Assembly: GCF_003002925.1 (NCBI RefSeq)
Contig: NZ_PVTK01000013.1
Coordinates: 1-62,944, forward strand
Reading direction: 5' to 3'
Length of the DNA stretch: 62,944 nucleotides
From: Vreelandella songnenensis
GTDB taxonomy: Bacteria > Pseudomonadota > Gammaproteobacteria > Pseudomonadales > Halomonadaceae
A program made the translations under genes and the position numbers. The notes under the pieces are model-generated. The model was not told where the DNA came from. It searched no databases and saw only the letters and a program-made list of their open reading frames with translations. This document shows positions 37,643 through 46,367 of this stretch, piece after piece; within the stretch, counting starts at the first letter, position 1; the number at the start of each line of letters is the position of its first letter.

Positions 37643-39457
37643 ATGACATTTAACGCGAAGCAGTTTTTAAGCTCGGTAAGCACCTCCCCCGGTGTCTACC
37701 GCATGCTGGATGAACACGCCAATACTCTTTATGTGGGTAAAGCGAAGCGCCTGAAAGCGCGCCTTGCCAGCTATTTTCGTGGCCAGCTCAATACCAAGAC
37801 CCAGGCCATGGTCGCCCGGATTGCGGATATCCAGATTACCGTCACTCGCAGCGAGACCGAGGCACTGCTGCTTGAGCAGACGCTGATCAAGGAGCTGCGC
37901 CCGCCTTACAACATTCTGCTTCGCGACGACAAGTCCTACCCGTTTGTCTTCGTGACCGACCGCCACGCCTATCCCAAGCTTGAATACAAGCGCGCGCGCC
38001 AGCGCCGAGGCGATGGCCGCTATCTTGGCCCCTACCCCAGCAGCGGCGCCGTGCGCGAAAGCCTTTCGCTAATGCAGAAGATCTTTCATATCCGCAATTG
38101 CGAAGACAGCGTGTTTGCCCACCGCTCGCGCCCCTGCCTGCAATACCAGATCAATCGCTGCAGTGCGCCCTGCGTGGACTACATCGCCGAAGAGGACTAT
38201 CGGCGCGATGTCGAGCACGCGGTGATGTGCCTTGAGGGCAAAAGCGAGGATGTAACCCGGGCGCTTACCCAGGCCATGGAAACCGCAAGCCAGGCGCTGG
38301 ATTTTGAAGAGGCCGGCCGCCTGCGCGACCAGATACAGCAGCTGCGCCAGCTTCAGCAGCGCCAGTTCGTGGACAACGACAGCGGCGATGCGGACATCTT
38401 TGCCCTGGCCCAGCGCCCTGGCGCCATGGGCATTTCCGTGCTCAGCGTACGCGATGGACGGATGCTCGGCGCGCGCCACCATGCCCCCAAAAACGGCCTG
38501 GATTTAACGCCGGAAGCGTTGCTGACCGAAGTCGTCAGCCAATACTACTTTGGCCAGCCGCACAACGTTCCCAGCGAAGTCATCACCAGCCACGCCCTGG
38601 ACGATAGCGAGCTGATTGCCGAGGCACTGACCCAGCAGGCGGGCAAGCGCATCCGTGTCACCAGCCAGGTGCGTGGTCACCGCGCCCAGTGGCAACAGCT
38701 GGCCATGACCAACGCAGAGCAGCAGCTGGCCTCCCAACTGGCCAACACCACCCAGCTCACCCAACGCTTTGCCGCCCTGCAAAAGGCCCTGGGGCTTGAA
38801 ACCATGCCCGAGCGGCTTGAATGTTTCGATATCAGCCATAGCCACGGTGAAGCCACGGTGGCGTCCTGTGTAGTATTCGATCATCAGGGGCCGCGCAAGA
38901 GTGACTACCGCCACTTTCGCATCGAAGGGGTAGCCGCTGGCGATGATTACGCCGCCATGCAGCAGGCGCTTACCCGCCGATTGAAACGCGTCAAGAGCGG
39001 CGAAGCGATAGCCCCGGATATTCTGATTGTCGATGGCGGTAAAGGGCAGCTCAACATGGCGCGCGAGGTGCTCAACACGCTTAAGGTTACAGATATAATC
39101 CTGCTCGGCGTGGCCAAGGGCACGACCCGCAAGGCAGGGCTCGAGACGCTGTTTCTGGAAGCCTCCGACAATCCGCTGCCGATGGACCCGGCCTCCCCTG
39201 CCCTGCATTTGATTCAACACATTCGCGACGAATCGCACCGTTTTGCCATTGCCGGTCACCGCGCGCAGCGAGACAAAGCCAGACGCACCTCGACGCTTCA
39301 GGAGATACCCGGCATCGGCCCCAAACGTCGGCGCGAACTTCTACGCTTTTTCGGCGGGCTGCAAGGCGTACAGAAGGCCAGCCGCGCGGAGCTTGCACGG
39401 GTGCCGGGCATCAACGCCGCCCTTGCCGAGAGTATTTACCTGGCCCTTAACGGATAA
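37643..39457 (+). CDS. uvrC: Excinuclease ABC subunit C
   Basis: A 604-residue nucleotide-excision repair nuclease making both incisions around a lesion. N-terminal GIY-YIG nuclease (SPGVYRMLDEHANTLYVGKA), UVR domain near 200-235 that contacts UvrB, RNase H-like C-terminal nuclease, and two helix-hairpin-helix motifs at the end (IPGIGPKRRRELL, VPGINAALAESIY). Lies between gacA and pgsA on one strand. Confidence 0.97.
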   Translation: MTFNAKQFLSSVSTSPGVYRMLDEHANTLYVGKAKRLKARLASYFRGQLNTKTQAMVARIADIQITVTRSETEALLLEQTLIKELRPPYNILLRDDKSYPFVFVTDRHAYPKLEYKRARQRRGDGRYLGPYPSSGAVRESLSLMQKIFHIRNCEDSVFAHRSRPCLQYQINRCSAPCVDYIAEEDYRRDVEHAVMCLEGKSEDVTRALTQAMETASQALDFEEAGRLRDQIQQLRQLQQRQFVDNDSGDADIFALAQRPGAMGISVLSVRDGRMLGARHHAPKNGLDLTPEALLTEVVSQYYFGQPHNVPSEVITSHALDDSELIAEALTQQAGKRIRVTSQVRGHRAQWQQLAMTNAEQQLASQLANTTQLTQRFAALQKALGLETMPERLECFDISHSHGEATVASCVVFDHQGPRKSDYRHFRIEGVAAGDDYAAMQQALTRRLKRVKSGEAIAPDILIVDGGKGQLNMAREVLNTLKVTDIILLGVAKGTTRKAGLETLFLEASDNPLPMDPASPALHLIQHIRDESHRFAIAGHRAQRDKARRTSTLQEIPGIGPKRRRELLRFFGGLQGVQKASRAELARVPGINAALAESIYLALNG

Positions 39458-39555
39458 ACCCGCTTTGGGCATGGATGCTATTCGCCAAGGGGGATAGAAT
39501 GACCCGAAACCACATTTCGAATCCTATGACTCTCCGGTAAGGATCGCCGCCCGCG

Positions 39556-40104
39556 ATGAATATACCCAACCTACTTACACTGGCAAGAGTTGCCTTCATT
39601 CCTCTGCTTGTCGTGCTGTTCTATCTGCCGTTCAACTGGAGCATGCCACTGGCCGCCGGGCTCTTCGCCCTGGCGTCGGTGACCGATTGGCTGGATGGCT
39701 ATCTGGCTCGGCGCTGGAATCAGTCAACGCCCTTTGGCGCGTTTCTGGACCCGGTGGCCGACAAGCTGATGGTCGCTGTGGCCCTGGCACTGCTGATCGA
39801 GCGTTACGACACGCTGGTGCTTACTCTGCCAGCGCTGGTCATCATCGGGCGTGAAATCGTGATTTCTGCGCTGCGTGAATGGATGGCGGAAATGGGCAAG
39901 CGCGGCCTGGTGGCGGTTTCCTGGATCGGCAAGCTCAAGACCACGCTACAGATGGTAGCGCTGTTGATCCTGCTTGCCCTGCCGCCCGGCCATGAGATCG
40001 CCCTGCTGGGCGTGGTCGTACTCTACGCCGCCGCGGCCCTGACGCTATGGTCGATGATTCAGTATCTCAAGGCGGCCTGGCCCCATCTTAGCCGCTCCAT
40101 GTAA
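39556..40104 (+). CDS. pgsA: Phosphatidylglycerophosphate synthase
   Basis: A 182-residue integral membrane CDP-alcohol phosphatidyltransferase making phosphatidylglycerophosphate from CDP-diacylglycerol and glycerol-3-phosphate. The full CDP-OH-P motif is present: Asp44, Asp47-Gly48, Ala51-Arg52, Gly61, Asp65, Asp69. Several hydrophobic helices. Follows uvrC by 98 bp and precedes the tRNA cluster, as in E. coli. Confidence 0.97.
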   Translation: MNIPNLLTLARVAFIPLLVVLFYLPFNWSMPLAAGLFALASVTDWLDGYLARRWNQSTPFGAFLDPVADKLMVAVALALLIERYDTLVLTLPALVIIGREIVISALREWMAEMGKRGLVAVSWIGKLKTTLQMVALLILLALPPGHEIALLGVVVLYAAAALTLWSMIQYLKAAWPHLSRSM

Positions 40105-40144
40105 GTATCTGATTACTTGGGCGTGATGATTACGACATTGTTGA

Positions 40145-40172
40145 TTGACATCTCCAGAACGATGCGTATAAT
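40145..40172 (+). promoter_or_regulatory. Promoter of the Gly-Cys-Leu tRNA cluster
   Basis: Full consensus hexamers TTGACA (40145-40150) and TATAAT (40167-40172) with a 16-bp spacer, then a GC-rich discriminator, about 15 bp before tRNA-Gly. This suggests high, growth-rate-controlled expression. Confidence 0.88.
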
Positions 40173-40187
40173 TCGCCCTCGAGTCGA

Positions 40188-40262
40188 GCGGGAATAGCTC
40201 AGTGGTAGAGCATCGCCTTGCCAAGGCGAGGGTCGAGAGTTCGAATCTCTTTTCCCGCTCCA
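40188..40262 (+). tRNA. tRNA-Gly (anticodon GCC)
   Basis: 75 nt with encoded CCA; acceptor GCGGGAA/TTCCCGC, anticodon GCC at 40220-40222, T-arm GAGAGTTCGAATCTC. First of three tRNAs in the order Gly-Cys-Leu after pgsA, as glyW-cysT-leuZ in E. coli. Confidence 0.97.
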
Positions 40263-40288
40263 ACTTGGATAGCGTGGCAAAACAGGTA

Positions 40289-40337
40289 GGGTCGAGAGCT
40301 GGAACGCCAGCCCGGTCAAATCTCTTTTCCCGCTCCA
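40289..40337 (+). pseudogene. Degenerate 3' remnant of a second tRNA-Gly
   Basis: Repeats two blocks of the preceding tRNA-Gly exactly: GGGTCGAGAG (40289-40298) and the 19-bp 3' end AATCTCTTTTCCCGCTCCA (40319-40337), with 20 bp of unrelated sequence where the T-loop should be. No 5' half is present. Probably left from a tandem tRNA duplication followed by deletion. Confidence 0.75.
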
Positions 40338-40348
40338 TCGACTCTTTA

Positions 40349-40422
40349 GGCTGGATGGCAGAGTGGTTATGCAGCGGACTGCAACTCCGTGTACGCCGGT
40401 TCGATTCCGACTCCAGCCTCCA
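40349..40422 (+). tRNA. tRNA-Cys (anticodon GCA)
   Basis: 74 nt with encoded CCA; acceptor GGCTGGA/TCCAGCC, anticodon GCA at 40381-40383, short variable loop, T-arm CCGGTTCGATTCCG-type with one mismatch. Confidence 0.96.
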
Positions 40423-40457
40423 CTTTTATGTGCTGTGCAACGTGTTCATGCTGCACC

Positions 40458-40544
40458 GCCCGGATGGCGAAATCGGTAGACGCAAGAGACTTAAAATCTC
40501 TCGGGGGTAACCCCGTGCCGGTTCAAGTCCGGCTCCGGGCACCA
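40458..40544 (+). tRNA. tRNA-Leu (anticodon UAA)
   Basis: 87 nt with encoded CCA; acceptor GCCCGGA/TCCGGGC, anticodon TAA at 40492-40494, long variable arm (CGGGGGTAACCCCGT), T-arm CCGGTTCAAGTCCGG. Class II tRNA. Confidence 0.97.
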
Positions 40545-40578
40545 CTTCTATTCTTCGCTTCCCCTATTTTGATTATCT

Positions 40579-40609
40579 GCACGATCACCATGATCGATGC
40601 GGATTTTTT
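40579..40609 (+). terminator. Probable terminator of the tRNA cluster
   Basis: Short stem CGATCA/TGATCG (40582-40596) with a partly paired GCA/TGC extension, then GGATTTTTT. Moderate strength. Confidence 0.5.
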
Positions 40610-40701
40610 GCGTTTCTGCATCGCCAACCGCTGATGGCCACGCTATGATGCCTGCCGTTTGGCAGCACACTGCAGATAGCTATTAAAAAGGAGCGGGCCT
40701 G

Positions 40702-42297
40702 ATGAGCACGCCAACAAGCGATATTCTGATTATTGGCGGCGGTGTCGCCGGCCTGACCTTGGCGCTTGAGGCAGCCGAGCACTTTTCAGTCACACTGGTG
40801 TGTCCAGAACACGATGAAAAAGGCGCCAGCCAGTGGGCTCAAGGGGGTATTGCCGCCGTACTCTCCCCGGACGACAGCCTGGAAGCTCACATTCAGGATA
40901 CGCTGATCGCGGGGGACGGCTTGTGCGATGAGCAGGCGGTTCGCTTTACCGTTACCCGGGGCCCCGAGGCCATTCAGTGGCTGATCGACAATGGCGTCCC
41001 CTTTACGCCGGATACCACCGAAGGCGCCCGCTACCCCTACCACCTGACCCGAGAAGGCGGACATAGCGCGCGAAGAATCATTCACGCCGATGACGCCACG
41101 GGGCGTGCGCTGATTGATACGCTCTCCTACAAGGCCGCGCAGCATCCACGTATTCATCAGCGCAATGACCTCACCATGCTGGGGTTACTGCAGGATGATG
41201 ACGGGTGTTGCCGCGGCGCTTACGGGCTTGACGCGCAGCATCGGCTGCACAGGCTGGCGGCCTATAACACCGTACTGGCTACCGGTGGTGCCAGCGGTCT
41301 TTATCAGCACACTACCACTCCCTCCCCCAGCAGCGGAGAAGGCATGGCCATGGCCGCCGAGCTGGGCGCGCCGCTGATGAATCTGGAGTTTCAGCAGTTT
41401 CATCCCACCAGCCTGTACGACCCGGACGGGCCGGCATTTCTCATCAGCGAAGCGGTACGCGGCGAAGGTGGCTACCTGCTTGATGAAACAGGCAAGCGGT
41501 TCATGCCCGCCCTTGATCCCAGAGCCGAACTGGCGCCACGTGATGTGGTAGCGCGAGCTATCGATGCCCAGATCCAGCAGGGTAGCCTCGGGCACGTGTG
41601 GCTGGATATCCGCCACTTGGGGGAGCGCGCCATTCATCATCACTTCCCAACGATTGTCGCCCACTGCGCCGCACGCGGCATGGATATCACCCAGCAGCCG
41701 ATCCCGGTAGTCCCCGCCGCGCACTATAGCTGCGGCGGCATTGCCACGAACCACCAGGGCGCCACGCAAGTACCGAATCTGTATGCCGTGGGGGAAGTTG
41801 CCTATACAGGCTTGCATGGTGCCAACCGTATGGCGAGCAATTCGCTGCTGGAGTGCCTGGTCTATGCCAGAAGCTGCGCCAAGGCACTGCGTGAGAAAAA
41901 AGCGCCCCGCTGGAAGAACTCGGCGCTTTCAGGGTCTGAACGCCTTGCCACTTTGCCCAACGCGGATCAGGACTTGCTCATGGCGCTACGCCATGAGCTT
42001 CGCTGCATCATGACTCAGCATGTATCGATTGTGCGTAGCAATGCCGGTCTGGAAGCTGCCCAACAGAAGCTTGCCAAGCTATCAGTACGCCTGAACGATG
42101 GGTCAGCGGCTCAAGGCTCGCTTGAAGGCATTCAGCTTCGCCAGGCACTTTTGCTGGCAAGGCTGACGGTAACCGCGGCATTGACGCGCCAGGAGTCGCG
42201 CGGATTGCACTACTCGATTGACTGGCCCTCTGGCCAGGCTGTAACCACCCCCTCCTGCCTGACCCTTGCCGACCTAACGCCCGGCACGGTGGCATAA
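40702..42297 (+). CDS. nadB: L-aspartate oxidase
   Basis: A 531-residue FAD enzyme converting aspartate to iminoaspartate, the first step of de novo NAD synthesis. The FAD-binding start DILIIGGGVAGLTLALEA, HSARRIIHADDATGR, the active-site stretch QFHPTSLYDPDGPAFLISEAVRGEGG and PAAHYSCGGIATN are all present, which fits NadB of the succinate dehydrogenase/fumarate reductase family. AAAGGAG upstream. Convergent with ygfX/sdhE, nearly abutting (24-bp overlap at the 3' ends). Confidence 0.97.
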   Translation: MSTPTSDILIIGGGVAGLTLALEAAEHFSVTLVCPEHDEKGASQWAQGGIAAVLSPDDSLEAHIQDTLIAGDGLCDEQAVRFTVTRGPEAIQWLIDNGVPFTPDTTEGARYPYHLTREGGHSARRIIHADDATGRALIDTLSYKAAQHPRIHQRNDLTMLGLLQDDDGCCRGAYGLDAQHRLHRLAAYNTVLATGGASGLYQHTTTPSPSSGEGMAMAAELGAPLMNLEFQQFHPTSLYDPDGPAFLISEAVRGEGGYLLDETGKRFMPALDPRAELAPRDVVARAIDAQIQQGSLGHVWLDIRHLGERAIHHHFPTIVAHCAARGMDITQQPIPVVPAAHYSCGGIATNHQGATQVPNLYAVGEVAYTGLHGANRMASNSLLECLVYARSCAKALREKKAPRWKNSALSGSERLATLPNADQDLLMALRHELRCIMTQHVSIVRSNAGLEAAQQKLAKLSVRLNDGSAAQGSLEGIQLRQALLLARLTVTAALTRQESRGLHYSIDWPSGQAVTTPSCLTLADLTPGTVA

Positions 42298-42672
42298 CCG
42301 GCGCAACTGCCGGTGGCTTTCGCGGGGCAGGCTATCGGGCCAGAGCCAGAGGCGCTCAGGCCCCACCCAAAGCCCTATCAGCCAAGGGCCCAGGTAGTCA
42401 CAGCGCACGGTCAGCTCTTCACCAAGCTCGCCATAGGCCAACCGCCAACGCCCCAGCAGTGTGCCATCGCCCTGTGTCAGGTAAAGCACACCTCTGGGCT
42501 CGGCAGAAGCGCTGCGCCAGAGCAATACGATAAACACAGCACCTGCAGTACCGGCCACCCAGGCGCCCAATAGCTGAAAGCTCAGCAGACAAAGCCCCAG
42601 TGCTAAAGCCGCCTGGAGCAGGCCAGCAGCGCTAGAGGGTACGATAGGCAGAATTATCGGTGTTTTCGGCAT
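42274..42672 (-). CDS. ygfX: YgfX (CptA) inner-membrane protein
   Basis: A 132-residue protein with two membrane helices near the N-terminus (about 12-52) and a C-terminal domain rich in Trp (GPWLIGLWVGPERLWLWPDSLP), matching YgfX/DUF1434 in size and layout. YgfX forms a pair with SdhE and has been described as a cytoskeleton-targeting toxin partner in E. coli, though this view is debated. ATG at 42672 overlaps the sdhE coding end by 41 bp, so translation should be coupled. Confidence 0.85.
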   Translation of the reverse strand: MPKTPIILPIVPSSAAGLLQAALALGLCLLSFQLLGAWVAGTAGAVFIVLLWRSASAEPRGVLYLTQGDGTLLGRWRLAYGELGEELTVRCDYLGPWLIGLWVGPERLWLWPDSLPRESHRQLRRLCHRAGR

Positions 42673-42925
42673 GCTCAACGATCATTTGCACGATACGCCG
42701 CAGGGCGGGGTCTTCCGGCCACTCACGGTGCATCAGCCAGACAAACAGATCCTGGTCCTCTCCCGCGATCAGCTGCTCGTAAGCCAGCCGGTCTTCCTCG
42801 CTGAGTGTCTCAAAACGTGCTTCCAGAAACGGGATCAGCAGCAGATCCAGTTCCCACATGCCGCGCCGCGAATGCCAGTAAAGGCGCTTGCGCAGAATGG
42901 CTTCAGGGGATGTGTCGTCGCTCAA
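42632..42925 (-). CDS. sdhE: Succinate dehydrogenase assembly factor SdhE (CptB)
   Basis: A 97-residue small protein that promotes covalent attachment of FAD to succinate dehydrogenase and fumarate reductase flavoproteins. The essential RGxxE motif is at Arg21-Glu25 (RGMWE). Overlaps ygfX by 41 bp; the pair lies tail-to-tail with nadB as in many gammaproteobacteria. It has been described as the antitoxin of YgfX, but its flavinylation role is better supported. Confidence 0.95.
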   Translation of the reverse strand: MSDDTSPEAILRKRLYWHSRRGMWELDLLLIPFLEARFETLSEEDRLAYEQLIAGEDQDLFVWLMHREWPEDPALRRIVQMIVEHAENTDNSAYRTL

Positions 42926-43130
42926 GGCCAGCCTCTTTGATGATTAAAATGAAGCGCCAGTATACCTAAGCTAAAAGGTCGCGCCAGCGTCAAGCTTCGC
43001 CTATGCTGTTATCCAGTCTAGTACCTTGTTTTATCTGCATTGTTTAATATTGATTTGCACAGTATGCTGAATTCGAGTGATCGAGATCAGCAGCCAGCTA
43101 CGGCCTTCACAGCTTGCAGGGAGCCAACCG

Positions 43131-43427
43131 ATGACCAAGTCTGAATTAATCGAACAAATCGCGATGCGTCAACCGGAGCTATCCGCCAAAGAAGTCGAAA
43201 CGGCGGTACGTATTATTCTGGACGATATGACCGAAGCCCTTTCCAGCGGCGGCCGCGTCGAAATACGTGGCTTTGGCAGTTTCTCGCTGCATTTTCGTGA
43301 ACCGCGCACTGGCCGCAACCCAAAAACCGGCGACCCTGTCGAGCTGGATGGCAAGTATGTACCCCACTTCAAGCCGGGCAAGGAATTGCGCGAGCAGGTG
43401 GATGCCAGCCGTGCGCTGGGCTACTAG
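43131..43427 (+). CDS. ihfB: Integration host factor beta subunit
   Basis: 98-residue DNA-bending protein, HU/IHF fold. The beta-arm signature [10 protein letters not shown] contains the intercalating Pro64. ATG at 43131 with AGGGAG; an upstream in-frame start at 43077 adds an unconserved tail. Forms the IHF heterodimer with IhfA (elsewhere). First in ihfB-lapA-lapB. An 8-bp hairpin (CATTACCC/GGGTAATG, 43439-43457) follows and may attenuate read-through. Confidence 0.97.
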   Translation: MTKSELIEQIAMRQPELSAKEVETAVRIILDDMTEALSSGGRVEIRGFGSFSLHFREPRTGRNPKTGDPVELDGKYVPHFKPGKELREQVDASRALGY

Positions 43428-43536
43428 CCTAGAGCGGCCATTACCCTATGGGTAATGTGTATCTGTGGGATGACGTCGCGCCAAGACTCATACACAATAG
43501 AGCCACTCTGCGAACGTCACTGACTAGGAAACTCTC

Positions 43537-43842
43537 ATGCGTTGGATCAAAGGGCTGATTCTTGCCGTTATCTTGCTGGTTGTTCTACTGATAGGCATCT
43601 TGTTTGCCGTGAATAACCAGCAAGCCATTGCCTTGAATCTTATCTGGGTCGAGCTGCCCGCCGTCTCGTTCTCTGTATGGCTACTGGCGACACTGACGTT
43701 TGGCGTACTGCTGGGCATGCTCGCCATGCTGGGCGTCTACGCACGCCTGAAAGCGCGTCTGGCGCGCAGCGAACGCCACAACAAGCAGCAGCGCAAGGAA
43801 CTGGATCAACTACGCACTCAGGAGTTCAAGGAACTCACCTAA
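43537..43842 (+). CDS. lapA: LapA (YciS) lipopolysaccharide assembly protein
   Basis: A 101-residue inner-membrane protein with two helices (about 5-25 and 43-68) and a basic coiled C-terminus. Partner of LapB in controlling LPS synthesis. The ATG follows AGGAAACTC. Its stop is directly followed by the lapB start. Confidence 0.95.
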   Translation: MRWIKGLILAVILLVVLLIGILFAVNNQQAIALNLIWVELPAVSFSVWLLATLTFGVLLGMLAMLGVYARLKARLARSERHNKQQRKELDQLRTQEFKELT

Positions 43843-45042
43843 ATGCATGATACCATGCTGCTAGGCCTGCTGCTGGCGGCAATTGCCATCGGATTTGGCC
43901 TAGGCATTCGTCACGCCGCTAGCCGACCCCATCAGACGCCAGCGGCCACCTCCTCTTCGCTGTCACGCGAATATTTCATCGGGCTGAACTACCTGCTCAA
44001 CGAGCAGCCCGATGAAGCGATCAATACGTTTATCAATGCGCTCGACGTCAACAGCGATACGGTTGATACGCATATTGCGCTGGGTAAACTGTTCCGTATC
44101 CGTGGTGAGGCCGATAAGGCCGTCAGTATCCATCAGAATCTGCTGGCCCGACCCGCGCTATCACGCAGTATCAATGAAAGCATTCAGCTGGAGCTGGCGC
44201 GCGATTTCATGGCACTGGGCGTTCATGATCGCGCGCAGCGTTTATTGGATTCGCTGCTCGAACACTCCGCAAACGACGAGTACCGCTATGCCGCCAAACG
44301 ACTGCTGGTCGATATCCTCGAGCGTGAAAAGGAGTGGCAGCAGGCCTATGACGTCATTCAGCCCCTGTTAAAACAGCATTCGGGAATGCGCCGACCGGCG
44401 TCTCACTGGCTGTGCGAACTGGCCCAGGAAGAAATCGCCCAGTCCAGCCGCGCGCTGGCCAGAAAACATCTCAAGAAAGCTCTGCAGCTGGATGATCGCT
44501 GCATCCGGGCCACGCTGCTGCTGGCTGAGCTTGAAATGGACAACGGGCACTATGTCCGCGCCATCGAGCGCCTGAACCATATCCCGACGCAGGATCCTGC
44601 GCATATCCCGACCATGCTGCCCGCCTTGAAGCGCGCCTATTTCCGCCGCGATGATATCAAGGGCCTTGAAACCCACCTGTACAGGCTACTGGACCAGGCA
44701 CCTTATACCAGCGTTATCGTGATGCTAGGCGAGCTTGTTCATCAGCGTGACGGGGTGGACAGCGCCATCGAGCGCACGGGGGAGTGGCTGCGCGAGGCAC
44801 CAAGCCTTGGCGGTCTCGATTACCTGCTGGACCTGTATGTTGAAAGCCAGCGCCTGAGCGGCAGAACCTCGCCGGACTCGCGCCTGCTGCTGCTCAAGTA
44901 TCACACCAGGGCCTTGCTGCAAGATCGGCCACGCCACCGCTGCAGGCGCTGCGGATTCTCGAGCGACGCTCTTGCCTGGCAGTGCCCCAGCTGCCGCCGC
45001 TGGGGCACGATCAAACCCATTACGGGCGTTGAAGGCGAATAG
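43843..45042 (+). CDS. lapB: LapB (YciM) lipopolysaccharide assembly regulator
   Basis: A 399-residue protein with one N-terminal membrane anchor (about 4-22), cytoplasmic TPR repeats, and a C-terminal rubredoxin-like metal site with CRRCGF and CPSC pairs. In E. coli it directs FtsH to degrade LpxC and so limits LPS synthesis. Starts immediately after lapA. Confidence 0.96.
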   Translation: MHDTMLLGLLLAAIAIGFGLGIRHAASRPHQTPAATSSSLSREYFIGLNYLLNEQPDEAINTFINALDVNSDTVDTHIALGKLFRIRGEADKAVSIHQNLLARPALSRSINESIQLELARDFMALGVHDRAQRLLDSLLEHSANDEYRYAAKRLLVDILEREKEWQQAYDVIQPLLKQHSGMRRPASHWLCELAQEEIAQSSRALARKHLKKALQLDDRCIRATLLLAELEMDNGHYVRAIERLNHIPTQDPAHIPTMLPALKRAYFRRDDIKGLETHLYRLLDQAPYTSVIVMLGELVHQRDGVDSAIERTGEWLREAPSLGGLDYLLDLYVESQRLSGRTSPDSRLLLLKYHTRALLQDRPRHRCRRCGFSSDALAWQCPSCRRWGTIKPITGVEGE

Positions 45043-45047
45043 CCGAG

Positions 45048-45740
45048 TCAGACCAGTTCAGCTTCTATGGCGGCAAGCGCCTGCATCGGATCAGTCGCTT
45101 GAGTGACGGGGCGCCCGATGACCAGGTGCGTGCTACCGGCGCGCATCGCTTCGCTTGGTGTCATGATGCGCTGCTGATCGTTGGCGGCGGCAAAGCTTGG
45201 CCGGATGCCCGGGGTGACTTTCAAAAAGCCTTCACCGCACACCTGTTTAAGATGCGCAGCCTCTTGAGCTGAACACACCACACCGTCCAGGCCGCTTTGC
45301 TGCGTCAAACGCGCCAGACGCTCGACCTGCTCGTCCAGTGCACCGCTCACCCCTACTTCCTGCAAGCCGCTCTGCTCTGTGCTGGTCAACACGGTGACCG
45401 CAATCAGATGGGTGGTCAAACCGTGACGCTTGAGACGCTCGGCGGCTGCCTCCATCATCGTGCGACCGCCACCGGCATGTACATTCACCATCCATACACC
45501 CTGCTCCGCCGCCGCCTGTACGGCGCCCGCCACCGTATTGGGGATGTCATGGAATTTAAGATCCAGAAACACGTCGAACCCACGCCCATGCAACGCTTCC
45601 AGCACCGCCGGGCCGCTGCGGGTAAAAAGCTCCTTGCCCACCTTCAAACGGCAGCGGGTCGGGTCAAGCTGGTCAGCCATGCACAAAGCAGCATCCAGAG
45701 ACGGGTAATCAAGCGCGATAATCAGCGGGGATTCAGACAC
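45048..45740 (-). CDS. pyrF: Orotidine-5'-phosphate decarboxylase
   Basis: A 230-residue final enzyme of UMP synthesis. Catalytic array Asp11, Lys33, Asp60-Lys62-Asp65 ([10 protein letters not shown]), and phosphate loop GIRP. GTG start at 45740 with AAGGAG; a TATAAT lies 28 bp upstream on the minus strand. In E. coli pyrF follows lapB on the same strand; here it is inverted and ends 5 bp from the lapB stop. Confidence 0.97.
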   Translation of the reverse strand: MSESPLIIALDYPSLDAALCMADQLDPTRCRLKVGKELFTRSGPAVLEALHGRGFDVFLDLKFHDIPNTVAGAVQAAAEQGVWMVNVHAGGGRTMMEAAAERLKRHGLTTHLIAVTVLTSTEQSGLQEVGVSGALDEQVERLARLTQQSGLDGVVCSAQEAAHLKQVCGEGFLKVTPGIRPSFAAANDQQRIMTPSEAMRAGSTHLVIGRPVTQATDPMQALAAIEAELV

Positions 45741-45955
45741 AGCACAACTCCTTACTCATTTAGCCGCATTATAACAGTCTCCTAAGCCTTGCTTGTAAGC
45801 GATTTGCCACACATGGGTAGTCAAACACTTACAAATCGTGTCGCACATTTCTGACAACACTACCGAAACGAACGCGTTAAGTTAGTCGGGCGCACCGTTA
45901 ATAATAATTCGGTTGCCACATTTATCCTACTGACTAACAAGGGACAATTGGACTG

Positions 45956-46240
45956 ATGAATATGACACTGAAAAGCTTGTTCGCGGCGTTTGTGCTAAGC
46001 CTGAGCCTGGGTATGGCAAGCGGCGCTCTGGCGCAAGATGTCGCTCCGATCAATATCAATACCGCCGATGAGGAGCTGCTGGCCGAACTACCGGGCATTG
46101 GGCCAAGCCGGGCGGCGGCCATTGTCGAAGAGCGTGAAGCCAACGGCAACTTTGAAAGTGCCGACGACCTGACCCGCGTCAGCGGTATCGGTGAAGCGAC
46201 GGTTGACCGTATGCGCGATCAGGTGGTGCTTGAAGACTAA
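45956..46240 (+). CDS. ComEA-like secreted helix-hairpin-helix protein
   Basis: 94 residues: a signal peptide ending LAQD/V (cleavage near residue 25-27) and a double helix-hairpin-helix domain (INTADEELLAELPGIGPSRA, then RVSGIGEATVDRM). This is the DNA-binding part of ComEA, which holds incoming DNA in the periplasm during natural transformation. Many non-competent gammaproteobacteria keep such short proteins, so the role is uncertain. ATG at 45956, or 45962. Followed by an 11-bp hairpin. Confidence 0.9.
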   Translation: MNMTLKSLFAAFVLSLSLGMASGALAQDVAPININTADEELLAELPGIGPSRAAAIVEEREANGNFESADDLTRVSGIGEATVDRMRDQVVLED

Positions 46241-46255
46241 ATGCTAGCACCAACT

Positions 46256-46290
46256 ATTACCCGGTGGCACCAACCAATGCACCGGGTAAT
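46256..46290 (+). terminator. Hairpin after the ComEA-like gene
   Basis: Perfect 11-bp stem ATTACCCGGTG / CACCGGGTAAT with a 13-nt loop, no T-run. Likely ends or stabilises the transcript. Confidence 0.55.
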
Positions 46291-46367
46291 TGACCAATAG
46301 CCTCCTCTACTCGCCATACCTCTTTCCAGATCGCCCCATAGGCAGCCTTGTACCCTTACTGATACGC

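Noticed and set aside
40045..40338. 97-codon minus-strand frame across the tRNA-Gly region
   Set aside because: It is antisense to the tRNA and its remnant; the repeated ERE-KRF peptides simply reflect the duplicated tRNA 3' end.
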